NCBI GenBank assembly: GCA_948567375.1
Contig: OX419759.1
Span: forward strand, 55,146,593-55,210,592
DNA length: 64,000 bases
Source of the DNA: Lunularia cruciata
Lineage: Eukaryota; Streptophyta; Marchantiopsida; Lunulariales; Lunulariaceae
Reading direction: 5' to 3'
The translations under genes and the position numbers were made by a program. Below are positions 20,700 through 32,400 of the stretch, piece after piece. Under the pieces are notes generated by a model that had not been told where the DNA came from, made no database searches, and saw nothing but the letters and a program-made list of their open reading frames with translations. Positions within the stretch are counted from its first letter, which is position 1; each line of letters opens with the position of its first letter.

Positions 20700-22060
20700 T
20701 TGGACTAAGTTTTCACTTTGTTCTCAAAGTGAAGGTCTCTCTACCTTCTATAATACATCTTCAACTTATCATGGTTAATCCTATCAAAGTGTCTTCTTCC
20801 CAACTCCTTGAGATCATAGGTGTAATTGCCCCACACCTTCTCCACTATGAAAGGTCCAAAGTACTTAGGTAAAAACTTCTTTTGCACTCTCTTGAATCAA
20901 ATAGAATCAAACAACATTACCCAATCACCTTCTTTGAAAGGCTCCACCTTCTTTGAAAGGCTCCACCTTCTTCTTGCCTTGCCTCTTGTCATAACTCTCC
21001 TTTTGTTTCCTTTGGGCTTGCTCCACTCAAACCATAGCAACTGCACTTGCCTCTTCCAACTCCATGAGTTGATCCTTCCTTGACTTCTTTGCATCACCTC
21101 CTTGTGCTTTCTTCAATCTCCTATGAATGCTTTGGAATGTAAGAAGATCAAAGTGAATAGGTAAGGTAGACTCAATACCATATGCCAATTGAAATGGAGA
21201 ATACCCGGTGGAAGTTTTCATGGTTGTCCTATACTCCCACAAAACTGCATGAATCATCTTGTCCCAATGATGTTAAGCCCCCTCCATTTCTGCATCTTTG
21301 GCCAACATCATGCATAAGGTCTGATTGGTTCTCTCTACCAAGCCATTGGAATTGGCTTATATGATGTAGTTACTTTATGTGTGATAGAGAAATGTCGTAG
21401 CATGGCTGTAATAATGCTTCCCATGAACTCTCCTCCTCTATCAAAAACCAACTCCAAAGGGCATCCAAACCTAGTAATAATGTTTTTATAAAGAAATCTA
21501 TCCACTTCATCTTCATTCTTGTACCTCAATGGTCTAGCCTCAACCCGCTTGGTAAGGTAATCAATAACTACCACAATGTACCGATTGTTCCTTGGGGTTC
21601 TATTGAGAGGACCTACAAAATCAATTCCCCACTTCTCAAAAGGTCCTAGCAATGGAATTGATCTAAGTGGTGGAGTGGATGTAGACTTTCTAGCAAAAGC
21701 TTGACAAACAGGACAAGTTTTGCAATAATCAAGACAATCCTTGAAAATCCCTCTCCAATGGTAATCTGCATCTAGAATCTTGAAAGCAGTCACCTTTCCT
21801 GCAAAGTGTACTCCATACACTAAACCTTCATGAAACTCCTTTATGAGTGAGATAGACTCTTCCTTACCCACTGCTCTTTAAAGTAGACCATCTGCTCCCT
21901 GGTGAAAAAGAATATCCTCCACTATTGTGTAAGGTCTAGATCTTGCTACAAGGGCTTTCTTCTCCCTAACATGCATCCCTTTTGGATAGTTACCTCTTGT
22001 CACAAAATCCACCGTCTCCTTGTACTCCATTGGAACCTCTTGAATGATTGAGATTGTCAT
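20700..22060 (-). pseudogene. Gy-3 integrase
   Basis: 21335-21871 is the best part (178 codons): HFAGKVTAFKILDADYHWRG, CKTCPVCQAFARK for the zinc pair, WGIDFVGPL with the first catalytic Asp and FDRGGEF with the second. 21027-21257 gives the C-terminal core (TGYSPFQLAYGIES). 20700-21097 gives FKEGDWVMLF and the GPF/Y module KYFGPFIVEKVWGNYTY. A 19-bp tandem duplication at 20929-20966 shifts the frame. No chromodomain follows before the LTR, and 21878-22060 is the linker after RNase H. Confidence 0.9.
20929..20966. repeat. 19-bp tandem duplication in Gy-3 integrase
   Basis: CTTCTTTGAAAGGCTCCAC is present twice in a row. Nineteen is not a multiple of three, so the extra copy shifts the integrase frame. 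One copy alone reads smoothly through KKKVEPFKEGDWVM. Confidence 0.95.
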
Positions 22061-22410
22061 GAGCTCCTCATCTGGAAGGAATCATCCAATGGCTCATCTC
22101 CATCATGATCATAAGCTTTAGATAACAAATCAGCATTTGCATGTTTCTTTCCTAGCCTATCCTCAATGGTGTAATCATACTCAGATAAGAGTATCATCCA
22201 CCTTGCTAGTCTCCTTTCAACATTAGGCTTGTTGAAGATGTACTTCAAAGCCTTGTGATCCATGGCAATGGTGGCTTTTTCACCAATCAAGTAGTGTCTA
22301 AACTTCTTGAGACCAAAGATCACTACCAACCTTTCTCTCTTCGTGACAGAGTAGTTCTTTTCTACTAAAACCATCTGCCTACTAGCATAAGCTATTAGAT
22401 GATCATGCAC
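22057..22410 (-). pseudogene. Gy-3 RNase H
   Basis: Recognisable blocks are LIAYASRQMVLVEKNYSVTKRE, LKKFRHYLIGEK, MDHKALKYIF and RRLARWMILLSEYDY, ending in HANADLLSKA. The first catalytic Asp region (22430-22500) is outside this frame, so an indel separates it from RT. Confidence 0.9.
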
Positions 22411-22517
22411 ATCTTGGTCTAATTGACTAAGAGTGCATCCTAGAGCTACATTAGAAGCATCAGTGTAGAGGATGAAAGGCTTACTCCAATCAGGTTAAGC
22501 AAGAATCGGAGTTACAA

Positions 22518-23660
22518 CTAGGATTGCTTGAGCTCCTCAAAAGCTTTGAGAGCCTCCTTGTCCTCCAAAATTACCATGTAATCTACACCCTTCTTCATGT
22601 AGATGGTCAATGCATAAGCCTTGTTGGAAAATGAGAAGATGAACCTCCTAAAGTATCCAACCATCCCCAAGAATTGGTATAACTTTGTCAAGCTTGAAGG
22701 GAATGGAAGGTTTGAGATTTTCCTCACCTTCTTAGGATCAACTGCTATTCCATCCTTGGAGATGATTTGCCCCAAAAGTAGACCTTCTTCACATCCAAAA
22801 ATGAACTTCTCTGGGTTGAGTGATGCATTTGCCTCATCTAAGCGTTGCAAGACCTTGATTAGGTGCTCAAAGTGCTCCTCCTTGCTCTCATAGACACAAA
22901 AGTCATCAATGAAGTCTCTCACAAATTTCTCAATGAAAGGTTCAAATACCTTGTTCATGAACCATTGGAATGTGATTGGAGCATTGCAAAGCCCAAAAGG
23001 CATGACCTTGAAAGCGTAAGTTCCCCAAGGTGTGGTGAATATGGTGAGTTATTGATGCTCTAGTGCAATCTTGATTTGGTTATATCCACTATAACCATCT
23101 CCAAAACTGTACCTCTCATGACCTACAACCTCCTCCAAGATCTCATCAATGAATAGCAATGGGTAGTAGCCTTTCTTGGTAACAACATTGAGCTTCTTGT
23201 AATCCACATATACTCGAAGCTTACCATTCTTTTTCTTCACAATCACAATTGGAGACACCCATTCTGAATTCTCCACCTCAAAGATAAATCCAGCCTCCTT
23301 GAGCTTATCAATCTCCTCCTTCACAACCAAAGATATTGGTGGGCTAATGCAATGTTGCTTTTGGCAGATTGGTCTTGCATGTGACTCCACCTCTATCTTG
23401 TGCTCCTCCAAGGTGACTTCCTTCAAATCCTTATAACTAAAAGCAAACACATGGATGAACTTGCGGAAAATCTCCTCAAATCTCACCTTCTCTTCCTTGG
23501 TAACATTTGGGCCATACTTGAGGGTAGCTAACCTTCTCTCTACCTCCTCAAGTGTCAATGGTGATTTATCTGGGTCCTTCAAAACCTCTAGCTTAGGTGC
23601 AAAATCCATAGCACACAAGGGATATACATCTGAATCAGATTTAGATTCATCCTCCTCCAT
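22518..23660 (-). pseudogene. Gy-3 reverse transcriptase
   Basis: 23049-23660 holds the N-terminal part, with AFSYKDL, HKIEVESHARPICQK, the SEWVSPIVIVKKKNGKLR fingers and DYKKLN. After one in-frame stop near 23049, 22518-23003 continues with MPFGLCNAPITF, FIDDFCVYESK (polymerase box FIDD), LNPEKFIFG, LPFPSSLTKLYQFLGMVGYFRRF and the start of RNase H. Nearly the whole domain is readable in one frame, with a single stop. Confidence 0.93.
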
Positions 23661-23666
23661 GGAAGT

Positions 23667-24758
23667 CTACTCTTCCATGCTTGTGTCTACACCTGAAGCT
23701 TGGTCCATGTCCATGCTTGTGTCCACACCTACTCTGTCTACACCTGAAGCTCCTTCTTCAGAATTTGATTCCCAATAATCAGAAGATGGTGTATCTGAAT
23801 GTGAAGTGTTGGTGGTGTTAGTCACAAGAACTATGACTCTATGGTTTGATGGCCCAATCCTCAAGTACCCTTTGTGCCATCGATCAGTTGTGTATGCTGC
23901 TCTCAACCATGGCCTCCCAAGAAGTAAGTCATAGCTTGAATCCTTCAAGACTTGGAAAGTCATGAGATTTTGAATTCCCATAACTAAAACTACCACCTTA
24001 TCTATCACCCCTACTGGTCAAACTTGTTGTTTGTTTGCCATGCTCACCAAAAATGTTGAAGATCTTGAGGGTATCATACCCAACTTCTTCATCAACCTTT
24101 CTGACATGGCATTCACTGTTGATCCTCCATCAACCAATACATCCTTGATGTTGTGACCATTCACTCTCACATCAATCCTGGAGGCATATTCACAAGCCTC
24201 CCATGGTGTTGGCTTGGCATCCACCACCCCCATTGATACTGGAGCTTTTGCCTTTTTCTTCCTCTTGCTCCTTGTAGAACTCAAACCACCTCTAAGCTCC
24301 TTTCTCAAAGTAGGGTTCAAAGCAATCAATTTGCCCATTGTGACGTTAGCCTTGTGACTACCAACATCCTCCAACACATTGTAGTTCCATTGTTGCTTTG
24401 AAATCAAGAAATCCTCCATCCTCAACTTCTTCCTTGGAGTCTTTGTTGTCGATGGTCTTGAGGTGCAAGTGCTCTTAGTAGACATATGAGTATCCTTGCT
24501 TGGAGTAAATCCTTGAGAAGAGTTAACATCCTCTGCAAAACGAGCTCTCTTCTTCTCTTGTGCCAAAAGCTCCAAATTAAGACCCTTGGAGTTTGAGCAT
24601 TCTCCCTTCTCATACTTGCTCTCAACCACATCTATGGATACTATCTCCTTACCTTTGTTTGGATTAGGAGCCACTTGGGTTTCACTACCTCCCTCTTTCC
24701 CTCTATTGGCTCCCTCATAACCCCTTCCTCCATGGTAAGTGGATTTTGGGCAATTCAT
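23667..24758 (-). pseudogene. Gy-3 gag C-terminus and protease
   Basis: 24018-24758 reads from just after the zinc knuckle through a basic spacer to a retropepsin, VNGHNIKDVLVDGGSTVNAMSE. It has DGGS at the active site, as in some plant gypsy clades. After one stop, 23667-24008 continues with MTFQVLKDSSYDLLLGRPWL, the ILG-type motif. It is in the same frame as the RT frame at 23049-23660, so gag, protease and RT were one polyprotein. The codons at 24018 and 23667 are single stops. Confidence 0.88.
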
Positions 24759-25633
24759 TTAGATATTGCTTCTTCCTCCACAATTAAAACAATTTCTATC
24801 ATTGAAATTGTTGGCTGGTTGGCCTCCTCTATATGGATATTTTCCATAACTCCTAGGCCCTCTCCCTACATTCTGATCCACCACTCTCTTCTCCCATAGT
24901 TGCACCACATTGATCTTGAGATCCGCAAGTTGTTCTGTGATGATTTGAAGTGGATCCTTTGGTGGAGGTCCAAGAACTAGAGCAACTACTACTTGTGGTG
25001 CAACCCTTGTCACCAAAGTATCAGAAGTTCCACCATACTTGTAACCTTGAGGAGGATGCACAACCTCCTTCACCACCAAATCACTCTCATCCCCTTCCAA
25101 ACTCTCCTCCATACGAATTGCAATCTTGATAGCTTCAACCTTGGAAGAATGTTTCTCATATCTCACCTTGCTCTAATTTGTGGTCTCAACCCTCCCACAA
25201 AATTCCTGGTAAGCATGGCCCCTATGCCAATCATAGTAGTCTCTATATCATCCCCACCCTTCCTCAACACTATGCAAAATCTGGACTCTAACTTTTCCAC
25301 TATTTCCACATAGACTCTCACTTTCTCTCCATCTCCTTGCTTGAGAAAGGTAAATTCACTCATCAATCTCTCATAGCTCTCATCAGGAAGAAAATACTCA
25401 ATGAGTGCTGAAGTCAAAGTCTCCCAAGACTCCTCTTCTCCATCTCTCCTCTCTCTCTTTTGGTATTCTGATTCATACCATGTAAGTGCTGCATCCTCAA
25501 AGAAATCTGGTAATAATGAGGCCCACTCATTCTTCCTCCTCTCATTGTTTCCTATGCAAGCTGTCTTGAAGTTTCTCACAAAGGCCTCCACATCTTCTTC
25601 ATCCTTGCCAAAGAAAACCGGAAGTTTCCCCAT
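24759..25633 (-). pseudogene. Gy-3 gag capsid and zinc knuckle
   Basis: 25163-25633 has the retrotransposon gag fold: PVFFGKDEEDVEAFVRNF, ALTWYESEYQ, WETLTSALIEYF and LKQGDGEKVRVYVE. 24759-25166 continues in another frame to the zinc knuckle, where CFNCGG is followed by a stop and NCPKS, so the His ligand is lost. One frameshift near 25165 and one stop break it. Confidence 0.9.
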
Positions 25634-25864
25634 CTTAATTTCTCATTATCTTTCTTTCTTTCATTTTTTTTCTCTTTTCTTTTCTCTCACTCTATAACTA
25701 ATAGAGTATGTACATGACTTACACCATTTGAGAGTAATCCACCCTAGGGAACACAAAAAGCTCAGGTTGCTCCAAGATTTCTATAGCAACATCAAATCCT
25801 AGAGTGCATATTAATTGAACCCTCATGGATAGTTTATCCATAAGTTGAAAGATTATCTCCATCA

Positions 25865-26338
25865 CTAATCTTGAGAACTAGCTGATGAAGGTGGTAGTAT
25901 TTCTGTAGCTGTACTAAGACTCTCTCCAAAATCCTTCACCAAAGTCTCCAAAAGTGATTTTACTCCACTACACTCATGTCCTTTTGGAAGTCCTTCAATT
26001 CCACAAATCTCACACATCTCCTTGATCTTAGATCTTCTCCCACCCAATCTTGGTGAAGAAAGTCCAACATGCAAACCCAAGTCAAATAAGCCTCTCCTTT
26101 CCATTGATCTCTTGCTCTCAAAGGTCAATGGACATGAACTTGCCTTATGTTCCTTCTCTCCACATAGAAAGCACTTAGACTCACTCTTTCCTCCAAGTGG
26201 TGTAGATTTTTGGATCCTCTCAACACTCTCTTCAAATTCTATTATAAACTCTCTTTTCCTCAAATCCACCCCTAAAATCACCTCAAACCCTTGCAGAACC
26301 TTGCATAGTCTCAATTTCCACTCTTGGTGGCCCTCCAT
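25865..26338 (-). CDS. Gy-3 extra ORF upstream of gag with two zinc motifs
   Basis: This is an intact 157-codon ORF between the 5' leader and gag, on the element's coding strand. It has CFLCGEKEHKASSC near residues 57-70 (CX2CX4HX4C knuckle) and CEICGIEGLPKGHEC near residues 109-123. The N-terminal 50 residues contain an acidic and hydrophobic stretch without known motif. It is separated from gag by about 230 bp of pyrimidine-rich plus-strand sequence and is not in the gag frame. It could be a nucleic-acid-binding accessory protein, or a 5' exon of gag. I do not recognise a family beyond the knuckle. Confidence 0.6.
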   Translation of the reverse strand: MEGHQEWKLRLCKVLQGFEVILGVDLRKREFIIEFEESVERIQKSTPLGGKSESKCFLCGEKEHKASSCPLTFESKRSMERRGLFDLGLHVGLSSPRLGGRRSKIKEMCEICGIEGLPKGHECSGVKSLLETLVKDFGESLSTATEILPPSSASSQD

Positions 26339-27211
26339 GTTCCCAAGATGAATCTAAACACTCAAACATGCTTTTTGTTGCTCTCAAACTCCTCATACAT
26401 GAGATCTCCACTCTGCAAAATTGACCCTTCTTCACAACTTCACTCAGATCTCTCAACTAGTATGTGACAGTCCCTTGAAATATTTCACACGTGGTCACAA
26501 CTCTAGGGTGTCCCTCCCTGCAAAATTTAAGATCTTTTCATTTAGCCATTTGGCCTAGACACCTTTCTATTCAACACACATATTTCAGATTTGGTCTGAA
26601 AACCACCCCCCTCACTTCAAAAACTCATAACTCTTTGGTTAAGAATTATCTCTCTCTAATTTTTGTGTCAGCAGTTAGGATATAACGTACTAAATTTTCT
26701 TGAGAGGTTTCACAAAAATCCACTGAAAATTAAAGAAATAGCAAACTCCGTACAATTTTTCAGAGAGCATGCAGTTGCGGGAGCAATTTACCCTATCAAC
26801 TTTCAAAAATTCTAGCCCAATGTGCATAATAGTTCTCAAAATAATTTTAAGTGTGCTAACTAAAAGATAACCCAAGCTATCATATGTAGGAATTTCAAAC
26901 TTGAGATCTCAAACTTGAGATCTCAAACTTGAGATTTTGCCCAAAATCACCTTAATCCCCAAAATCTACAATCCACCTCACACAATCTCTCCAAATCCTC
27001 TCATGTTTACAAGATATACAAAATCACTTCAAAGACATCATAATGAACTACAATGTATACAAATGGATCTTGGTTCTCTAGCATAAATTCAGCCTTCTCC
27101 TCTCCTAATGTTCTCTCCAAGTTAACTCTCATAGCCTCCTTCTACCTAATGTAGAATTGAACGTGGAACATTATCTGCCTTCTAGAGAGGTCACAACAAC
27201 AGAACCAAAAA
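26339..27211 (-). other. Gy-3 leader
   Basis: There is no convincing coding here. A three-unit direct repeat of about 17 bp (CTTGAGATCTCAAA-type words, 26899-26937) lies inside. Just after the 5' LTR the minus strand reads TTTTTGGTTCTGTTGTTG, which does not match initiator tRNA-Met. Confidence 0.5.
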
Positions 27212-27904
27212 TGTGAGCCGGCATGTCTCTCACTTAGGATGAACCTCCGATGGCTATTATGATAGCGCACTATGGACTAAGAAGGCAAGGAACCCCAACT
27301 CCATCATACTCCTCCAAGGCTAACACTCCAAGACTCAAGACATTGCTCACCAGAGAACTCAATGAGAGAGAGATAGTTGCAGATGAAATGATGATGAGTA
27401 CCTCCTCACCCCTTGTTTATATACTTGTGAAATAATTACATACCAAAGTTACTAATTACTTGAGTAACTCAAGTTACTAGGCTAAAACTCAAGTAAAGTC
27501 AAAAAAGTAGAAAGGAATATCCATTCACATGGGCATATTCCCCTAAGCATGTGATCTTATCTTGACCCAACCACTAAGTCAAGGATTCCTTCACATGGGC
27601 TATCCTTGGACTCAAGAAGAATCCAAAACAAAAAGGCTTACGGGCCCAAGAGTTCTCAACTCTTTCCTCAAAGCCAAAAACCTAGGAATAATACCAAGTC
27701 AACACACTAGAATCCAAAATAGTGGTGCTCATCTTTTCCACTTCCTCTAAAGTAAGGTCCTCTCTATCTTAGCTATGACTAACTTTAGCTAATCATGACT
27801 AATGTAGAACCATCCTTTATCTCTATATAAATAATATCTCTCAAGTACTTGTAATGCCAAGCTAAATATCATAATACCACACACATGCACAAATAGGTGC
27901 TATA
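27212..27904 (-). repeat. Gy-3 5' LTR (right copy)
   Basis: It starts TGTGAGCCGGCATG and ends GGTGCTATA, and is 693 bp like the joined left LTR. A minus-strand TATATAAA box lies near 27414-27424. It is followed by GTCC, the target duplication. Confidence 0.92.
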
Positions 27905-29000
27905 GTCCAAGGTCCCTACACTCATTGGTATGCAAACCTTTTTAGTTGACTACTTGATAATGGATACTGTTGCTCTGACACAATTTCCACTTTTAACAAG
28001 AGTCCCATGGTTGGTTGACACCAATGTTAACACCTCAAGGAAAATAGTTAACATTCAAGAGGAAATCAAATCCCATTGTACTTTTGATGGACCCAACAAA
28101 ACTTGTGTCAAGCTTGGATCATGAAAGCAAACAAAGTTTTAGCATTGATGAGAGGAACCATACTTGCACTAATAGCAATGAGGAAATCATATATGTCATT
28201 TCTTGTTGCTTATTTATAACCAAAGAAGAGATGAGCATGCATACCACAAATAACATAATGAGTCCCACAAAATCACATGGCCTTAATCCTATTCTTCCAC
28301 CCTATTTGTGAAACATTCTTGGCATGAACACTTCTATGAGCCCAAAAGATGCCTCCTTGAACACCAAGGATTGTTCTCTTAAGTCTATTGACAGAGATTT
28401 TTGCCAGACAATATTCCCCCAACCTTACACATAGGAAGATAACCAGAAAGTTCTAATTACGTCATGCTTCTATATCAAAGATGACATTGATTGTCAAGAC
28501 AAAGAGTCATGATCTCAACATCTTGCAAATAGATGAAACCCCTAAGTATGTTAAGATCAGCACCAACTTGTCAATTGAGGATCACCCTACTTATCAAGAT
28601 CTCTTCCAAGAGTTTTGAGATGTGTTTTCCTATGACTATATGGAACTCATGGGTGTTGATCCCCAAACATTGGTTTCCATGCTTTTTTTAGATATACCTA
28701 ACACAGCCATGGGCGCTATCCTAGCTTAGTACAATGAGGAACAATGATGACACCCAATCTACTATGCTAGTTGGCAACTTAACTCAGCAGAAAGGAACTT
28801 CTAGACACTCAAGTAGTAGTGATCAATGTAAACCAAGTGGAGGAAGCTGCCAAGGCCTTGTGTTGCAAAGACTAGGAACAATCAGCTTAGTACCCATTCC
28901 TTCCCCAACCAACTTTAATGTAGGATATGCAAAAGGAAGTATTTGTGGCGTTCTCTAGACTACAATAGGAAGCATAGGTGTTCACATCAGGAGAACAGAT
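27905..29000 (+). pseudogene. Gy-5 protease C-terminus, RT entry and RNase H remnants
   Basis: The plus-strand frame resumes with KVPTLIGMQTFLVDYLIMDT, the second half of the protease. Near 28583-28660 it reads YQDLFQEF, stop, DVFSYDYMELMGVDP, the usual RT entry. The next readable block near 28690-28800 is already RNase H (AMGAILA, HPIYYAS, QLNSAERNF). The RT fingers and palm are therefore deleted. There are many stops. This is the oldest gypsy layer of the nest, in the opposite orientation to the others. Confidence 0.82.
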
Positions 29001-30480
29001 CTACCGGTTTGATCTCACCTTACTCATTATGAGTATGGCAATAAACTAGCATGTAAATCTACAAACCAAGATTGGCATAGAGCAATTTTCCATGCTGGTT
29101 GCATGAGCTTGAATAGTGGGACTTGTAGAAGACCAAGTACATACAAGTAGAAGCCATTCTGTAGGGAGACATTCGATTGTAACATCCTCATGAGTTGATT
29201 TATGTGGCTATTTACTTCCCAAAATTCACTCTAAGGTACCTTGTAGAAAGTTTGAAATTGATCAACCAATGGTTGGCAATAAAACCTCAATTGTGTTTTT
29301 CAACGAAATACATCAATGTATCCTATGTAGCCAACAAAGAGATCAATCTGATCCTTATGGATGTAAGGCTACAAGGTACACTCAATGCTACTATTGGTAC
29401 CAACCCAAATGCACAGAAGGTGCATATCACTCACGTTATTCAAGAACTTAAGGTAGCCTTGAATCAACTGGGAGAAAGGATGTGAACTATTTTCAACCAT
29501 TATGTGGATGTATCCTTGGCAAATTTAGAGAAGTATGTTGAGCCATTTAGGAGTAATACTTTCAAGTCCTCCTTGCCTTTTGAGCGCATGCATGATCAAA
29601 TGCTACAACAAAGGAATATGAATTGGACATTAGCCAAGATGATGACAACTGAGATGACTTAGATGGGGATATGGCTATTGCGTATGTGTGGCAAAGAAGA
29701 AGAAGCACATGTTCAAAGAACTTCATGTATCGTATTGATTGGATTGGGAAATCTAGGCAAGAGATCCTCAAATTCCCATAGCTATACATGATGATTTTCA
29801 TTATGTACTAAACATGATAAAATTCCTCCTTTAGGCATCTATTCCTAGGTCCATGTAGGAAAAATGGTACACTTGCATACTTTATTTTGTTGGTTGTTGT
29901 TGAGCACTTGAGGTTTTACACCTACCATTGCTATGGTACTAGATATGGAGTGATTAGGACTTCTTGCACCTTTGGACCCCATTCCTAAAGGTTTGGAGGA
30001 GATGCTTAAGGAGAGGTTGGATCTAATAATACTCTAGTCATAATCACTTGGATATTTGGAATATATGAAGAAACTCCATGCCTGGCTCCATGAAGAAAGA
30101 TGCTTGGTAGAAATTCAAGAAACCATGGAAATGCTAGAAGATTGTTGGCAGCAATGGCATCTGACCCAAAATCTCATAACTTTTTGAGTGGCTTTTTATT
30201 GTAAGGTCCTTGCCCAAGTGTATTATCAGACATCTTGGAGCAAGATCAAGCAAAAAAGTGCCTTTAGCACTTTTCACCAAGAAATCAAGTGCATGTTCTT
30301 CATGTACCTCATGCAACAAGCCAAAATGTGGGATTGTCATCTGGGAAGGACTCTAGAGTTGGATCAAATGGATGGTTTCATAGAGATAGACAACTCCATA
30401 TCCAAAGACTACCAAGAGAGAGACCAAACAAGAACATACTATTAGATGTAGAGCAAATTCTTTCTATATGAAATCATGGG
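29001..30480 (+). pseudogene. Decayed coding-like region, unclassified
   Basis: Plus-strand open stretches (29195-29485 and 30188-30445) and the stop-riddled sequence between them read like old protein code (for example LEEMLKERLDLI near 29990 and TMEMLEDCWQQWHL near 30120). I cannot match it to a domain. Position suggests the 3' part of Gy-5 or the start of a copia element. No zinc or DDE motif could be read. Confidence 0.35.
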
Positions 30481-31379
30481 CACAAACAAGAAATAACACT
30501 TGAGGCTTGCCAAGAGTGCAAGGACTTAGAAGAAGGTTGTATTTTTAGGCAAAAATGCCTTGTTTTAGGGTAGGAAATGTCATCTATAGGGATTGTATAA
30601 AATTGACATGCAGGACAAAGATCTACTATAGGTACAAAAAATAGTAGAACATATGGGAGATGGATCTTTTATCGGATCCTACATTGCAAGACATGCGGGA
30701 AGAGTCATCTACAAGCTGACCAAGTTCAAGTGTGGGATAAATCCTCTACATGATTTGTAGTATTGCAGTATAAATCCTCTACAAGATAGTACAATAGCAA
30801 AGTAGATAGGTAGGAAATTATGACAAGGTAGGGCTCTGACTATATCAAGGTGTAATCTAATAGAGAAAATGAAGCCAATTGGCATTAATGATGGTGGCAC
30901 AAGAAGGATATGGCAGCCATAGTAGAAGTAGTATTAGGTGTTAGAAATCTCTTTTTGGGGTTAGGTTACTTGGTATATAAGTTTTGTGATGCCATTAAAT
31001 GGGGGTCCTTTGTTTGTAGTTCACTTTTTGTCTTTTTGTTTCTTAATTCTCTATAGTCTACATTCTGATGAGTTTTAGTGTGAGAGGTTGAGTCACTAGA
31101 TTATTCTTTGAACATTATTTGATGGAGGAGATTTGAATACATTTGGAGCTTGCATAGATTAAGCAGATATAGATATATGTACACATTAAGCAGATTCAGG
31201 AGCTTGCATAATCATTGGGTCCATAAATTGATTATATTGCTAGTTGTGGTTGTAAGGGTGACTTTGTTTTTAATTGATTGACAAACCCATGTTGGGCCTA
31301 TCAAGCAATCCTTAATTAAAAGAAAATCCAATCTATCTATTTTGATGATTGAGTGTGGGTCCAATCTCAATATAATGAA
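30481..31379. other. No recognised gene
   Basis: Intergenic or decayed repeat sequence. A short duplicated block (GGAGCTTGCATA plus ATTAAGCAGAT) lies at 31146-31211. Nothing is readable as protein. Confidence 0.4.
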
Positions 31380-31549
31380 TGTGTAACTATGTGTATTGGT
31401 GCTCCTTGATGTGCTTTTTGCATTCCTACCCAAGACATAGGGTGCTTTGCAGCATGGCAAATAGCATTGTAATACTTAACCAGAAGGTGACAACCAAGGA
31501 ACCCAAAGGGCTCACAAAGAAACAAACTTATGAGCCATTTCTTGGTTTA

Positions 31550-32400
31550 AGTGTCCAAGGATGAATCCCACAAAGATGATTATGGGAACTTTGCTCACAG
31601 ATTGTTACAAAAACTCTGCATGCAATGTGAGAACTTTGCCTTTAGTTCCTCCCCAAGCCAAGAGAAAGGCCGCCGATGCAAGGATTGTCCCACAATTCCC
31701 TTGGCCTGTAGCATCCCATACCCTCAACTACCGGATTGGTCTAACTTGCCAACACCATATCAAAACCAATAGGAGGAGGAGGAGTAATCAAGGAGATAGT
31801 CTGGGTTTAGATGGTAGAAAGAAGAAGCAAAGTGACAATTTTCACTATTACAACCACCAAGTCTATAGATCCAACCTCAAGTGCATCCTACTTTCTCTTG
31901 ATTGACAATGATTTCTCTAAGACAATTTTTGTGTATTTTCTATACTTCAAGAGCACAACCTTGATACATGTTAAATACTTCATTACGAAGATTAATTTAC
32001 AAACTACAAGGCACATTTGTATGGTGATAAGTGATAGAGTAAGAGAGTTCTATCAAAGTCAACAATTCATTTTATAGGAGCAAGGTATCCCAAGACAATT
32101 GACTACTCCTTACAATCTTCAAAACAATAACATTATGGAGATGAAGAATCTATCTGCAACAAAAATGAAAAGATAGCTACTCAAAGATGGAGGTTTGCCT
32201 CAAAACTTGTCTAAGTTGGTGAATATAGCATTTTATGCTCTCAATTGAACACTTACCAAAGTGGTTGAAGGTATGAGCTTTGAGGAAGCCCATTCTTGGT
32301 TCTTGATGAGAAACGTAATCTTTCTCATCTCAGAGTGTTTTGTTAAGTTTGATTGATTATGGGAATGCTTTATGGGACAAATATCCTATGTGAAAATTGA
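31550..32400 (+). pseudogene. Ty1/copia integrase remnant
   Basis: The plus strand reads ASYFLLIDNDFSKTIFVYFL (first Asp region), HICMVISDRVREF (second Asp), then after a stop EQGIPRQLTTPYN and NNNIMEMKN (catalytic Glu region). LLKDGGLPQNL, ALNxTLTKVVEGMSFEEAH and HSWF follow. This is the copia integrase core in order. Stops occur after QQFIL and at later points. Upstream, 31550-31870 should hold the zinc-binding part but is too degraded to prove. Confidence 0.85.

Larger units (their letters stand above)
13684..27904 (-). mobile_element. Gy-3: Ty3/gypsy retrotransposon, nested in Gy-5, carrying Gy-4
   Basis: The left LTR is split (13684-14103 plus 20421-20692, 693 bp in sum) and the right LTR is 27212-27904 (693 bp). 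The target duplication is GTCC. Minus-strand order is an extra zinc-finger ORF (25865-26338), gag (24759-25633), protease (about 23667-24420), RT (22518-23660), RNase H (22057-22410) and integrase (20700-22060). No chromodomain is seen after the integrase GPF/Y module. Gag through RT lies mostly in one frame with single stops, so decay is modest. Removing Gy-4 makes the two LTRs equal in length. Confidence 0.92.
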
